In this document: in pieces, positions 1 to 8,383 of the stretch
Numbering within the stretch: the first letter of the stretch is position 1
How the letters are laid out: every line of letters begins with the position of its first letter
Source: Pseudocitrobacter corydidari
GTDB taxonomy: Bacteria > Pseudomonadota > Gammaproteobacteria > Enterobacterales > Enterobacteriaceae
Direction of reading: 5' to 3'
Assembly (NCBI RefSeq): GCF_021172065.1
Contig: NZ_CP087880.1
Coordinates: forward strand, 1,836,583-1,900,582
Length of the DNA stretch: 64,000 nucleotides
Notes under the pieces: model-generated
Databases searched by the model: none
Told to the model about the DNA's origin: nothing
Seen by the model: only the letters and a program-made list of their open reading frames with translations
Program-made: the position numbers and the translations under genes

Positions 1-1566
1 ATGTTGATCGAGATACTTCGCCACGATGGATGCCGGAATCCCCTGCTCCTCCATTTTGCCCTGTTTATCCATTCCCGGCGTTAGCAGAGTGACTTTAATG
101 GGATCAAGGAACATATGCCCTTCATCGATATTTTTAAATCCATGCCACTCGGCACCGGGCGTAAGATTCCAGCAGCAAGGCGCTAATGACTCCCCTTCTG
201 GCTGCCAGACGTCGAAGAACCAGCTCTCTGAGGACGCTTTTATCTTTTTAATCTCTTTACGGAAGCGAACGGCCCGCAGGATAGAATTCTCCATCAGACG
301 TTTACCCGTATTCCCTTTCATCATTGCCGCAGACGTTTCAATAGACGCAACGATGCCATAATGAGGCGACGTGGACGTATGCATCATAAAGGCTTCGTTA
401 AAGGTCTCTTCTTCAAATTCCCCTTTAATGTGAATCATTGATGCCTGTGAAAAAGCGGCCAGTAATTTATGTGTAGACTGCGTTTCATATATCACTTTCC
501 CCGGCACGCGCGTACCGCTCATTCCGCAGAGACCTTTGTAGATTGGGCTAAAGTTGGTATAAGGCACCCAGGCTGAATCAAAGTGAATGGATTTTACATC
601 CAGCGTCTGTTTGATGTAGTCGGTGTTATAGAGCAGACCGTCATAGGTGGAGTTTGTGATTACTGCATGCACCGGCCAGCTGGCGCCAGGGGTCTGTTTT
701 ACACGCGCTTCGATCGTTTCTCGCGCAAACTCACTGCGAGGAATTCCACCTAAGATCCCCCATGCATTTCGCGTTGGACGGAAATAGATTGGTGTGACAT
801 CGCTCATAATCATCAAATGAGTCAGCGACTTGTGGCAATTACGGTCGACTAAAATTGTGCTGCCCGCAGGTGCGGCGTACATCCCCACAATTTTATTGGC
901 CGTTGATGTGCCGTTTGTCACCATGTAGCTGCGGTCTGCGTTAAAGGCATCGGCGATATAATTCTCTGCCTCGCGGTGTGGGCCTGAGTGGTCAAGCAGT
1001 GAACCGAGTTCAGAGACGGAGACCGAGATATCTGACTTCATGGTATTTGCACCAAAGAAGTCGTAAAACAGGCTACCTACCGGGCTCTGCTGGAAAGCCG
1101 TGCCGCCCATATGACCTGGCGTGCAAAACGTATATTTCCCTTCGTCAACATAGCGAAAGAGCGCTTTAGTAAAAGGCGGGAGAATCGCGTCAAAATAGGC
1201 GTCAGTTCCGCGCTGAATACGTGCCGCAATTTCATCAACTGCATCAAAGGCATACTCGAAGAAATGAAGATTAAGGCCTAGATCATCCACATCGATTTCG
1301 AGCTGCGTACGCTGACTCGAAAATGCATACATCGGCAGTTGCTCATTTAGCCCTGAAATATTTTTCGGTAAGAGAACAGACCATGTATCCCAGTCAAAAA
1401 CAACGCCACAAACTTTTGCATTATTGTCAACCAGCTCCATGAGGTCATCAACATCTTCTGGATAAATAATACGATAGTTTTCTGCCAATAACTTTTTATG
1501 CAATTCTTCAATAGGTGCTTCTTTAGCCAGTACGCCAAAGTGGTTCATAATTGCGATTATTTTCAT
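1..1566 (-). CDS. CadA-like lysine/ornithine/arginine decarboxylase, N-terminal 522 residues (cut by window edge)
   Basis: This is a PLP-dependent basic amino-acid decarboxylase of the CadA/LdcC type, which converts an amino acid (lysine in CadA) to its diamine and CO2 and consumes a proton, giving cytoplasmic acid resistance. The reading frame is open from ATG at 1566 to the window edge, about 522 of the roughly 715 residues usual for CadA. It shows the N-terminal wing domain (start MKIIAIMNHFGVL), the stretch CTPGHMGGTAF and the PLP-lysine segment STHKLLAAFSQ near residue 367. The start lies 4 nt after the antiporter stop, so the two genes are cotranscribed, antiporter first, as in cadBA. 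The C-terminal domain is outside the window, so intactness cannot be judged. Lysine is the likeliest substrate from overall similarity; that is inference. Confidence 0.88.
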   Translation of the reverse strand, partial: MKIIAIMNHFGVLAKEAPIEELHKKLLAENYRIIYPEDVDDLMELVDNNAKVCGVVFDWDTWSVLLPKNISGLNEQLPMYAFSSQRTQLEIDVDDLGLNLHFFEYAFDAVDEIAARIQRGTDAYFDAILPPFTKALFRYVDEGKYTFCTPGHMGGTAFQQSPVGSLFYDFFGANTMKSDISVSVSELGSLLDHSGPHREAENYIADAFNADRSYMVTNGTSTANKIVGMYAAPAGSTILVDRNCHKSLTHLMIMSDVTPIYFRPTRNAWGILGGIPRSEFARETIEARVKQTPGASWPVHAVITNSTYDGLLYNTDYIKQTLDVKSIHFDSAWVPYTNFSPIYKGLCGMSGTRVPGKVIYETQSTHKLLAAFSQASMIHIKGEFEEETFNEAFMMHTSTSPHYGIVASIETSAAMMKGNTGKRLMENSILRAVRFRKEIKKIKASSESWFFDVWQPEGESLAPCCWNLTPGAEWHGFKNIDEGHMFLDPIKVTLLTPGMDKQGKMEEQGIPASIVAKYLDQH

Positions 1567-1570
1567 TTTC

Positions 1571-2896
1571 TTATCCCTGATAAGCCGTCTTTGAACTTTC
1601 ATCCTTTTTCTGTATAAACATTCCCCAGAATGTCCAGCCAGAGAATGTGACTAACGCACCTAACATCATTGCCTCTTCACCAGAAGCATAGAGCGCGTAA
1701 AAGCTATAAATGGTGCCAAGCAGTGCAATGGTGGCATTCGTTTTCACCTGCCCACCGCGAATACCTGCCAACTTTTGCATCGGAATCAGTGCTGCCATTG
1801 AGAGGACGTAAGGCACTAAATTTGTGACGACCGCCAGATTCACTAAGCTATTAAATTGTTTGTTCAACGAGGGGCTAATCGTCATTAATGCTAATAGTGT
1901 CTGGATAATCCCTAAAATGATCATGCCAATAACAGGTGCATCTTTCGCTGTTACGCGTGAGAACACGCGAGGGAAATAACCAATATCCGCGGAAGACTTA
2001 AAGACCTGAGCCACGGTAAACTGCCACCCTAACAGCGAACCAATGCAGGCCAGGGCCATCAGAAACATGACAACGCTTCCAACAACAGGTGTAAACATCG
2101 AAGCGTAGGCTAAACCAAATGGCGCCGTGGAATGCAGGAGATCGAGATTTGGCACTATTCCGGCAATAACATTTGTGGATAAAATATAGATAACGGCACA
2201 AACCAACGTACCGCCGAAAACAGCGATAGGTACGTTTTTCTGCGGGTTTTCAACAGCATCCATATTTGCGCAGGCAGACTCCAGGCCAAGGAATGCCCAC
2301 AGCGTCATAGAGATTGAGGTTGATATGGCGGAGAAGAAATCCATATTATTAGGATTCCAGGCGCTGACATAAAGCGATGGACTAAACCAGAACCAGCCAA
2401 TCACACATAACCCAACTACCGGAATAATGACGCCCCAAACTGTGATGGAACCAATCTGCCCCGTAATTTTCGCCCCACCGAAATTAAGTACCGTGGTGAC
2501 CCACAGTACGACAATAGTCGCGATACATACCTGGACAGGTGTAAGTTCGACACCAAATAAAACTGTCCCATACCCTACAGCAGAGATTGCAATGGCAATA
2601 TTGGCAATTAGCAAACTTATTGCGTAGGTATAATTAGCAATAAAGTTACCCGATTTTCCAAACGCATACTCGGCGTACCCTCCCATCCCGCCGCTTTTCG
2701 TACTAAATAAACCACATTTTGAAAATGCCCATGCGAGGGCAAGTGAACCCAATGCGGTGACCAGCCAGGACAATATTGACATTGTCCCCACTTCGGCAAG
2801 CTTTGTCGGTAACATAATAATGCCTGACCCCAGCATATTCACTGCGGTTAATATGGTCAGGTGCATTACGCCCATTTTATTCCCGGGATTGCTCAT
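1571..2896 (-). CDS. potE: PotE-like diamine:amino-acid antiporter (APC family)
   Basis: A 441-residue inner-membrane antiporter with about 12 hydrophobic segments. It resembles E. coli PotE (putrescine:ornithine) much more than CadB: the N-terminus reads NKMGVMHLTILTAVNMLGSG, followed by IIMLPTKLAEVG and KSGGMGGYAEYAFGKSGNF, all near-identical to PotE. It would exchange a decarboxylation product for its precursor across the membrane, removing the diamine made by the neighbouring decarboxylase. It is the first gene of a two-gene unit, with 4 nt before the decarboxylase start. The pairing is odd: in E. coli PotE follows SpeF, while CadA follows CadB. Either the antiporter handles lysine/cadaverine or the decarboxylase accepts ornithine; the sequence does not decide this. 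Confidence 0.85.
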   Translation of the reverse strand: MSNPGNKMGVMHLTILTAVNMLGSGIIMLPTKLAEVGTMSILSWLVTALGSLALAWAFSKCGLFSTKSGGMGGYAEYAFGKSGNFIANYTYAISLLIANIAIAISAVGYGTVLFGVELTPVQVCIATIVVLWVTTVLNFGGAKITGQIGSITVWGVIIPVVGLCVIGWFWFSPSLYVSAWNPNNMDFFSAISTSISMTLWAFLGLESACANMDAVENPQKNVPIAVFGGTLVCAVIYILSTNVIAGIVPNLDLLHSTAPFGLAYASMFTPVVGSVVMFLMALACIGSLLGWQFTVAQVFKSSADIGYFPRVFSRVTAKDAPVIGMIILGIIQTLLALMTISPSLNKQFNSLVNLAVVTNLVPYVLSMAALIPMQKLAGIRGGQVKTNATIALLGTIYSFYALYASGEEAMMLGALVTFSGWTFWGMFIQKKDESSKTAYQG

Positions 2897-2989
2897 AATG
2901 ACTTCTCTTTATAATAGAATTATAATTTCCTTGAATACGACACACTTTATCTACGCCAGCAGTTTCGCTACGTCATAAGACGCTCCTTT

Positions 2990-3259
2990 TTAAGCGGATT
3001 GATTCATTAATGAAGGGGGATTCGTGGTTGTATTCCTGACATTGGGGTAACGACTGGGCCAGATGGTTTCCGGCGTCAGGCCCAAAGCTTCGGCAATGAT
3101 GCGTTCCGCTTTTGGGTAGGCCCGTGAAAGGGCATTTTTGAGTGTGTCTGGTTTGAGACCCGAACGAACAGAGAGCTCGCGAATTGAGAGCCCCTGTTTA
3201 TGGAGTGCCGCAACAATATCTACTCTGTGCCAGTCAGCACGATCTTCATTTGTGACCAT
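2990..3259 (-). CDS. Ner/Nlp-type winged DNA-binding regulator
   Basis: A small DNA-binding protein of the Ner/Nlp (SfsB) family, known from Mu-like phage negative regulators. From the chosen ATG (MVTNEDRADWHRVDI) it is 89 residues. The helix-turn-helix region spans about residues 14-45 (DIVAALHKQGLSIREL ... LKNALSRAYPKAE) and ends in the family signature TPETIWPSRY. An upstream in-frame ATG at 3301 would add 14 residues that do not resemble the family; an AGAGGG sequence precedes the chosen start. It is transcribed away from the CI-like gene at 3452, an arrangement like a phage immunity switch. It probably regulates this intergenic region or the antiporter/decarboxylase genes downstream on the same strand; target unknown. 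Confidence 0.75.
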   Translation of the reverse strand: MVTNEDRADWHRVDIVAALHKQGLSIRELSVRSGLKPDTLKNALSRAYPKAERIIAEALGLTPETIWPSRYPNVRNTTTNPPSLMNQSA

Positions 3260-3358
3260 ATTTAGATTACCCTCTGCAATTACTCCTTGGGTTAACCCCA
3301 TGGAGTGAATTCAATATGATGATGCTGGCACTAGCATTGATCTCTTTTGAGACAACAA

Positions 3359-3398
3359 AAAGTACTAAAAGCAATTTTTGTGAGTTAAATCGTACTTT
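3359..3398. promoter_or_regulatory. Inverted repeat in divergent promoter region (possible operator)
   Basis: The 7-bp arms AAAGTAC (3359-3365) and GTACTTT (3392-3398) form an inverted repeat with a 26-bp spacer in the 190-bp AT-rich region between the Ner-like and CI-like genes. The position suits an operator for one of the two regulators. There is no independent evidence of binding. Confidence 0.3.
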
Positions 3399-3451
3399 AA
3401 TGATCTCCATATGAGTCAATCGCAGAGTTCAATAACGATGGACGGATAAAA

Positions 3452-3988
3452 ATGAGTAATGAAGGGCAGCATATTGATGAGAAAGATGAACTGATTTCTT
3501 TAGCAGACAGGCTTCGCTACCTGATTGGTCATCGAAGCACCCGTGCTGCAGCGAAGGCCTGGCAACTCTCCTACTCTACGCTGAACAATTACATCACCCG
3601 CGGTACGGAGCCTTCTCTTAGTGTGGCGGCCAAAATTGCCGAGCTTGAGGGCGTTTCGATGGAATGGCTCGCATGGGGATACCGTGAGAACGTCCCGGTA
3701 CAAACAGATGAAAACCCTGCTGTTTACCACGTTAATAGACCTGAACCTGCGCAGAATGAACCGCTACTGATGGCCTGGATGATGGTGTTCAATTCACTTG
3801 ACACTGCAGAGCAAGAGGCGCTACTGAGATTGATTCATAAAGAGGGTATCAAGGGCATTCTGCGGGAGTCGGAGCAGCGCCATTCCCTTGCACAGGCCAT
3901 ATCCCAACTCGATGAGACCCAACGTCACGATTTCTATACTCAGGCACTCGCACTGGCGGCAGAACTTAAGTCAGAAAAGAAAAAGTAG
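3452..3988 (+). CDS. Phage CI-type helix-turn-helix regulator
   Basis: A 178-residue cytoplasmic protein whose N-terminal third (about residues 10-70) resembles the DNA-binding domain of phage CI-type repressors: [20 protein letters not shown], then [16 protein letters not shown], ending [10 protein letters not shown], a pattern common in the Phage_CI_repr family. The rest is helical and lacks the Ser/Lys self-cleavage domain of LexA-like repressors, so SOS cleavage is not expected. The start ATG lies 10 nt after a GGA-containing stretch. It is divergent from the Ner-like gene and lies upstream of the lysyl-tRNA synthetase gene on the same strand. The protein ends in a lysine-rich tail (KSEKKK), and a perfect inverted repeat follows its stop. 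It may be a domesticated phage regulator of this locus; target unknown. Confidence 0.75.
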   Translation: MSNEGQHIDEKDELISLADRLRYLIGHRSTRAAAKAWQLSYSTLNNYITRGTEPSLSVAAKIAELEGVSMEWLAWGYRENVPVQTDENPAVYHVNRPEPAQNEPLLMAWMMVFNSLDTAEQEALLRLIHKEGIKGILRESEQRHSLAQAISQLDETQRHDFYTQALALAAELKSEKKK

Positions 3989-4001
3989 CGGAGCATGTGG
4001 A

Positions 4002-4035
4002 AAGAAAAATGATCCTTATGGAGATCATTTTTCTT
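4002..4035 (+). terminator. Perfect 13-bp inverted repeat between regulator and lysyl-tRNA synthetase gene
   Basis: The arms AAGAAAAATGATC (4002-4014) and GATCATTTTTCTT (4023-4035) are perfectly complementary around an 8-nt loop. It sits 13 nt after the CI-like gene stop and about 60 nt before the lysyl-tRNA synthetase start. The 3' arm includes a T run, so it may act as a weak terminator or attenuator. It is AT-rich and is not followed by a separate T tract, so strength is uncertain. Confidence 0.45.
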
Positions 4036-4098
4036 GCAATAACGCTCACCCTGGCAGTACAGTACGCGATAGCGAACACTGCCCAGGAGGCTATGAGT

Positions 4099-5601
4099 AT
4101 GGAAACTTCAGATAACGAGCAAACACTACAAGATGAATTTAGCGTTCGGTCACAGAAGCTTGCACAGCTTCGTGAATCAGGTAATGCCTTCCCTAACGAC
4201 TTTCGCCGAGATGCGACATCACAATCCCTGCATCATCTCTATGATGCATTCAGCACTGAAGCACTTAACGACCATAAAATAAGCGTTTCTGTTGCAGGGA
4301 GACTGATGACTCGCCGGGTGATGGGAAAGGCGACGTTCTTAACGCTGCAAGATATGGGAGGAAGAATTCAACTCTATATTAGCGCTAAGCGTCTTAACGC
4401 CGACCGCTACGACGCGCTTCTTAAACTCATCGATCAGGGCGATATCCTTGGTGCTACCGGTGTATTGTTTAAAACACAAACAGGAGAGCTAACTCTCGAC
4501 TGTAAAGACGTGCGCCTCCTCACCAAAGCCGTCAAACCCTTACCCGATAAATTTCATGGCCTCACAGATCAGGAGCGTCGCTATCGCCAGCGTTATCTGG
4601 ATCTCATCGCCAATGAAAAAACGCGCAATACTTTCAAAGTGCGTTCACAAATCATGTCCGTGATTCGCGACTTTATGAGTACGCGGCACTTTATGGAAGT
4701 CGAAACACCCATGATGCAGCTCATTCCTGGCGGTGCATCGGCTCGGCCATTTATTACGCGTCATAATGCGTTAAACCAGGATATGTTCCTGCGTATTTCT
4801 CCCGAACTGTATCTCAAGCGCCTGGTGGTGGGCGGCTTTGAACGCGTATTCGAGATCAACCGCAACTTCCGCAATGAGGGTATTTCGCCGCGCCATAACC
4901 CCGAGTTCACCATGATGGAACTCTATATGGCTTATGCCGATTACAACGATCTCATCGACCTCACAGAAGCGCTTTTCCGCCAGGTTGCACTCGACGTTAC
5001 GGGCGGCACAGAGGTGACGTATGGCGAGTGTACCTTTGACTTTGGCAAACCGTTTACCCGTTTGACGATGAAAGAAGCCATTTTGAAATATGGCAATGAC
5101 ATCCGACCGGAAGAGCTTGATTCATCCGAGCCAACGCTCGCGCTCGCACAACGTCTGGGGATTACACCTGAGGTCAGTTGGGGACACGGACGCCTCATCA
5201 CGGAAATCTTTGACGTCGTCGCTGAAAGCCATCTGATTCAACCAACGTTTATTACTGAGTATCCTGCAGAAGTTTCGCCACTGGCACGTCGTAATGATCT
5301 TCATCCCGAGATAACCGATCGCTTTGAATTCTTTATCGGTGGGCGAGAAATAGGCAATGGCTTCTCAGAGCTGAATGATGCCGAAGATCAGGCTGAACGT
5401 TTTATGGCGCAGGTTGCGTCACGCGACGCGGGCGATGATGAAGCGATGTACTACGATGCTGATTATGTCACAGCGCTGGAATACGGATTACCGCCCACGG
5501 CTGGGCTGGGTATTGGTATCGACAGAATGGTAATGCTTTTCACCGACTCCCCCACCATTCGCGATGTCATTCTCTTCCCAACCTTGCGTCCGGTTAACTG
5601 A
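4099..5601 (+). CDS. Lysyl-tRNA synthetase, class II (LysU/LysS-like)
   Basis: A 500-residue class II lysyl-tRNA synthetase, which charges tRNA(Lys) in the cytoplasm. It has the N-terminal anticodon-binding OB fold (about 60-150), motif 1 ([18 protein letters not shown]), motif 2 ([20 protein letters not shown]) and motif 3 ([13 protein letters not shown]). Length and motifs match the intact E. coli enzymes. The start is ATG 4099, 8 nt after an AGGAGG box (4085-4090); the in-frame ATG at 4093 is too close to that box. It diverges noticeably from E. coli LysU/LysS in its N-terminal third, so it is probably a second, accessory copy rather than the housekeeping one; this cannot be shown from the window. 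Its position beside a lysine-decarboxylase-like gene recalls E. coli lysU next to cadBA. Confidence 0.9.
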   Translation: METSDNEQTLQDEFSVRSQKLAQLRESGNAFPNDFRRDATSQSLHHLYDAFSTEALNDHKISVSVAGRLMTRRVMGKATFLTLQDMGGRIQLYISAKRLNADRYDALLKLIDQGDILGATGVLFKTQTGELTLDCKDVRLLTKAVKPLPDKFHGLTDQERRYRQRYLDLIANEKTRNTFKVRSQIMSVIRDFMSTRHFMEVETPMMQLIPGGASARPFITRHNALNQDMFLRISPELYLKRLVVGGFERVFEINRNFRNEGISPRHNPEFTMMELYMAYADYNDLIDLTEALFRQVALDVTGGTEVTYGECTFDFGKPFTRLTMKEAILKYGNDIRPEELDSSEPTLALAQRLGITPEVSWGHGRLITEIFDVVAESHLIQPTFITEYPAEVSPLARRNDLHPEITDRFEFFIGGREIGNGFSELNDAEDQAERFMAQVASRDAGDDEAMYYDADYVTALEYGLPPTAGLGIGIDRMVMLFTDSPTIRDVILFPTLRPVN

Positions 5602-5622
5602 GCGATCGCAGGAGGAAGCGAA

Positions 5623-5886
5623 TTGTGCAATGTGGTGTTGCATTTCAGCGCCAGAACCGGGTGTATTTGCAGCCTTAACGAGCATGGAGAGTTTATCATT
5701 GGAACGTTGCTGTCAGGTGAAAGGCCAGCCTCAGGGGATCTATTGGTCAACGATCATAACGCCAACGGGCCAGCCAGCGTTTTTAACGTCACCCAAGACA
5801 GCAGGCTGACTATTGATATTCACTTTCGTACCTGTTCGGAGGTATGTGCTCGTCACTGGCTTAAAACACGCGGTGTGACATTTTAA
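5623..5886 (+). CDS. Small cysteine-containing protein of unknown function (TTG start)
   Basis: An 87-residue reading frame starting at TTG 5623, 7 nt after a GGAGG box at 5611-5615 and 21 nt after the lysyl-tRNA synthetase stop, so probably cotranscribed. It contains five cysteines, including CIC near residue 14 and CSEVC near residue 71, and has no signal peptide or membrane segment. No family is recognised. A metal-binding or redox role could be imagined from the cysteines, but there is nothing to support a function. The well-placed ribosome site and the stem-loop just after the stop are the main evidence that it is real. Confidence 0.5.
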   Translation: MCNVVLHFSARTGCICSLNEHGEFIIGTLLSGERPASGDLLVNDHNANGPASVFNVTQDSRLTIDIHFRTCSEVCARHWLKTRGVTF

Positions 5887-5892
5887 AATAAA

Positions 5893-5913
5893 CGCGGGCT
5901 TTTCTTGCCCGCG
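5893..5913. terminator. GC-rich stem-loop after small protein gene
   Basis: The arms CGCGGGC (5893-5899) and GCCCGCG (5907-5913) have a 7-nt loop and lie 7 nt after the stop at 5886. The T-rich tract is on the minus-strand side, so for plus-strand transcripts it is a stem without a good U tail. It probably ends or stabilises the lysyl-tRNA synthetase transcript. Confidence 0.5.
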
Positions 5914-6130
5914 TAATCGTCCTGGCAACCAGAGGCTGATGTCTTTCTGCACGTTATTCAATCAGAGCATTTCAAAACATTAACAAAGAATCTTTATTTT
6001 ACATTCAATCACATGCGTCATTGTTACAAATCAAAGAAATGGCTCTAAAGTTTGCACTCCTGTCGACACGGCTTATCTTTAAAGAAGGACAGCGAAAAGC
6101 TGTGTAACGATAAACCGAGGAGTGTTGCAG

Positions 6131-6727
6131 ATGGCAAAAGTTCTGGTGCTTTATTATTCCATGTATGGACACATTGAGACGATGGCCAAAGCCGTCGCAG
6201 AGGGTGCAAATAAGGTTTCTGGCGCCGAAGTTGTCGTCAAACGCGTACCGGAAACCATGTCACCGGAAGCTTTCGCTAAAGCGGGCGGAAAAACACACAC
6301 CGCGCCGGTTGCCACGCCACAGGAGCTGGCTGAGTACGATGCCATCATCTTTGGTACCCCGACTCGCTTCGGCAATATGTCCGGGCAGATGCGTACTTTC
6401 CTTGATCAAACTGGCGGTCTGTGGGCCTCTGGCGCGCTGTACGGCAAAATCGGTAGCGTATTCAGCTCTACCGGTACCGGTGGTGGTCAGGAGCAGACGA
6501 TTACCTCAACATGGACTACGCTTGCTCATCATGGGATGGTGATTGTTCCTATCGGCTACGGCGCGCAGGAACTGTTTGATGTCTCCCAGGTTCGCGGCGG
6601 CACGCCATATGGCGCGACCACCATCGCGGGCGGCGACGGTTCACGTCAGCCGAGCGAGGAAGAACTCGCGATTGCCCGCTATCAGGGTGAACATGTCGCC
6701 GGGCTTGCGGTTAAGTTAAAAGGTTAA
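6131..6727 (+). CDS. wrbA: NAD(P)H:quinone oxidoreductase WrbA
   Basis: A 198-residue flavodoxin-like FMN enzyme that reduces quinones by two electrons and so protects against oxidative stress in the cytoplasm; the family is a tetramer. The sequence is nearly identical to E. coli WrbA, with the FMN phosphate loop YYSMYGHIE near residues 8-16, [11 protein letters not shown] near 77 and [12 protein letters not shown] near 113. ATG 6131 is chosen over an ATG three codons upstream because [10 protein letters not shown] is the conserved start and a GAGGAG box precedes it. It is followed 20 nt later by yccJ, as in E. coli, where wrbA is a stationary-phase (RpoS) gene. Confidence 0.97.
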   Translation: MAKVLVLYYSMYGHIETMAKAVAEGANKVSGAEVVVKRVPETMSPEAFAKAGGKTHTAPVATPQELAEYDAIIFGTPTRFGNMSGQMRTFLDQTGGLWASGALYGKIGSVFSSTGTGGGQEQTITSTWTTLAHHGMVIVPIGYGAQELFDVSQVRGGTPYGATTIAGGDGSRQPSEEELAIARYQGEHVAGLAVKLKG

Positions 6728-6747
6728 TCTTCAGCAGGAGGATTTCT

Positions 6748-6975
6748 ATGCCAACACAAGAAGCAAAAGCTCACCACGTAAACGAATGGGCGAGCTTGCG
6801 CAACACCTCGCCGGAAATCGCCCAGGCGATTTTTGAGGTGGCCAAGTATGATGAAAAACTGGCCGAACAGATCTGGGAAGAAGGCAGTGATGAAGTCCTC
6901 GCCCTGGCGTTCAGTAAAACCGATAAAGATTCGCTCTTTTGGGGCGAGCAAACCATTGAACGTAAGAACGTTTGA
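6748..6975 (+). CDS. yccJ: YccJ family protein
   Basis: A 75-residue acidic cytoplasmic protein almost identical to E. coli YccJ ([11 protein letters not shown] at the start, [14 protein letters not shown] at the end). Its function is unknown. An AGGAGG box lies 7 nt before the ATG, and it is the second gene of the wrbA-yccJ unit, ending at an intrinsic terminator. The conserved pairing suggests an accessory role in the stationary-phase or oxidative-stress response, but no mechanism can be read from the sequence. Confidence 0.95.
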   Translation: MPTQEAKAHHVNEWASLRNTSPEIAQAIFEVAKYDEKLAEQIWEEGSDEVLALAFSKTDKDSLFWGEQTIERKNV

Positions 6976-6996
6976 TGAAATTGCTGCGTGAATGAC

Positions 6997-7021
6997 AAAG
7001 GCTCCCGATGGGAGCCTTTTT
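6997..7021. terminator. Intrinsic terminator between yccJ and agp
   Basis: The stem AAAGGCTCCC / GGAGCCTTT with a GATG loop, followed by TTTTT, lies between the convergent yccJ and agp genes. The A-rich 5' flank makes it plausible for both directions. Confidence 0.85.
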
Positions 7022-7038
7022 GTTATTATGCCCTCCCC

Positions 7039-8280
7039 CTACTTCACCGCGTCCTTCATCACCGCTTTAAACGTCTCCATCGGGCAGAAGCCGTTGGCAT
7101 CAATCGGGCAACCGTTCAGCGCCAGCGTCACGCGCTGCGGTGGTGATTGCAGGGTCAACGCCTGTGCGTCGCGAATTTGCGTCGTGCTTTGGTACAGATA
7201 CTCAATCTTCATCAAATCACGATTGCCCTTCGCGTCATGCCAACGCTGGAAGACGATCTTTCCGCCAATCGGCGTGCGTTCGTACTGGTCATGCAGCTGG
7301 TAAGGTTTGAAATCGAGCGCGGTCAGTAGCGAGGCGATATTGGAGTCATGTCCCACCATCAACGTCACTTTGGCGGATTTGTCTGCCTCCGCAACCAGCG
7401 CATTGTTGATATATTTCACCAGCGGCGCCGCGACATTTTGCGCCACCTCTTTCGAGGTGAAGAGGCTGTCCTGATACCCGTTCTTCAGCTGCGATAACAC
7501 GCGCCACTGCTGGTCGGTTTTGATTTTACCCCACGCCACCTGATCCAGCGGGAAGCCCTCGTAGTACTGCAACGTAAAGGCGTCCACCAGCGAGTTACCC
7601 ACCTTCAACGGCCCGGAAACGCCCGGCTCTTTCTGGTATTGCGCGCTGAAGCTGTCTTGTGCCCCGTTCAGGTCGCATTGTTGTTTTTCTTTGCAACTCG
7701 GAGACTGGCGGTAATCGGCGATTTGCTCCAGGAGCTTATAGCTCTCGTCGAGATGCATCTGCTGGCGCTCTTTTTCCATCGCCTGTACGGCCTGCTGGCT
7801 GAACTGCGCAGAATCGACGGTGATCACCGGGTTAAAGGTCGGGTCCATGGTCCCCATTTCAGCCTGATGATGAACCGGAATATCACACCCCGGAAACGCA
7901 CCGGTGATAAAGAATTGCGCCGTCGCCACCGTGCGTTGCAGGCTGTTGGCATACGCGTAAACCGTGTTATCCGTCGGGCACTCGCCAGAGGTCACCATCC
8001 CCTGCTGCGCCAGCCATTCACGCATGTAATGACCCATATAGATTTCCAGCACGCCGCCTTTGGTGGTGAGTTGCCCACCAGGGACATCCCATTCCGGCCA
8101 GCTTTGCGGAGTGGATTGTTCCAGCACGCTGCCATTATTGGCGAGCGGTGCGCGCAGGTTGTGGCGGCTCATAATCAACACTTGCTGGAGCTGGTATCCC
8201 TCCGGGGAGATCTCTGCCTGCGCGGCAATGGAGGTTAATAGTGTCGTCGCCACCGCGACGGCCAGTACGGCTTTTTTCAT
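7039..8280 (-). CDS. agp: Periplasmic glucose-1-phosphatase Agp
   Basis: A 413-residue histidine acid phosphatase that hydrolyses glucose-1-phosphate in the periplasm, letting cells use it as a carbon source. A signal peptide covers residues 1-22 (cleavage after AQA). The catalytic motif [10 protein letters not shown] lies near residue 38 and the HD motif VGHDSN near 310. The Asn in place of the usual Gly of RHG is the Agp-specific form. Length and sequence match E. coli Agp throughout. It is convergent with yccJ and shares its terminator region. A possible Pho box lies about 40 bp before the start. Confidence 0.97.
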   Translation of the reverse strand: MKKAVLAVAVATTLLTSIAAQAEISPEGYQLQQVLIMSRHNLRAPLANNGSVLEQSTPQSWPEWDVPGGQLTTKGGVLEIYMGHYMREWLAQQGMVTSGECPTDNTVYAYANSLQRTVATAQFFITGAFPGCDIPVHHQAEMGTMDPTFNPVITVDSAQFSQQAVQAMEKERQQMHLDESYKLLEQIADYRQSPSCKEKQQCDLNGAQDSFSAQYQKEPGVSGPLKVGNSLVDAFTLQYYEGFPLDQVAWGKIKTDQQWRVLSQLKNGYQDSLFTSKEVAQNVAAPLVKYINNALVAEADKSAKVTLMVGHDSNIASLLTALDFKPYQLHDQYERTPIGGKIVFQRWHDAKGNRDLMKIEYLYQSTTQIRDAQALTLQSPPQRVTLALNGCPIDANGFCPMETFKAVMKDAVK

Positions 8281-8318
8281 CCCTCAATCCTCTTTGCGTG
8301 ATAACCCACCGCTAGATT

Positions 8319-8336
8319 GTGACAGTAATGTGACAA
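8319..8336 (-). promoter_or_regulatory. Possible Pho box upstream of agp
   Basis: Read on the minus strand, TTGTCAC-ATTA-CTGTCAC resembles the PhoB consensus of two CTGTCAT repeats separated by 4 bp (5/7 and 6/7 matches). It lies 39-56 bp upstream of the agp start codon. Control of agp by PhoB is inference only. Confidence 0.35.
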
Positions 8337-8383
8337 ATTTCCGGGGGTTAGCTCGCAAAGCTGGGATTAAGCGCTTAATTTCA

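Noticed and set aside
7639..8238. Plus-strand 199-codon frame within agp
   Set aside because: Shadow of agp, which is intact and matches its family over its whole length.
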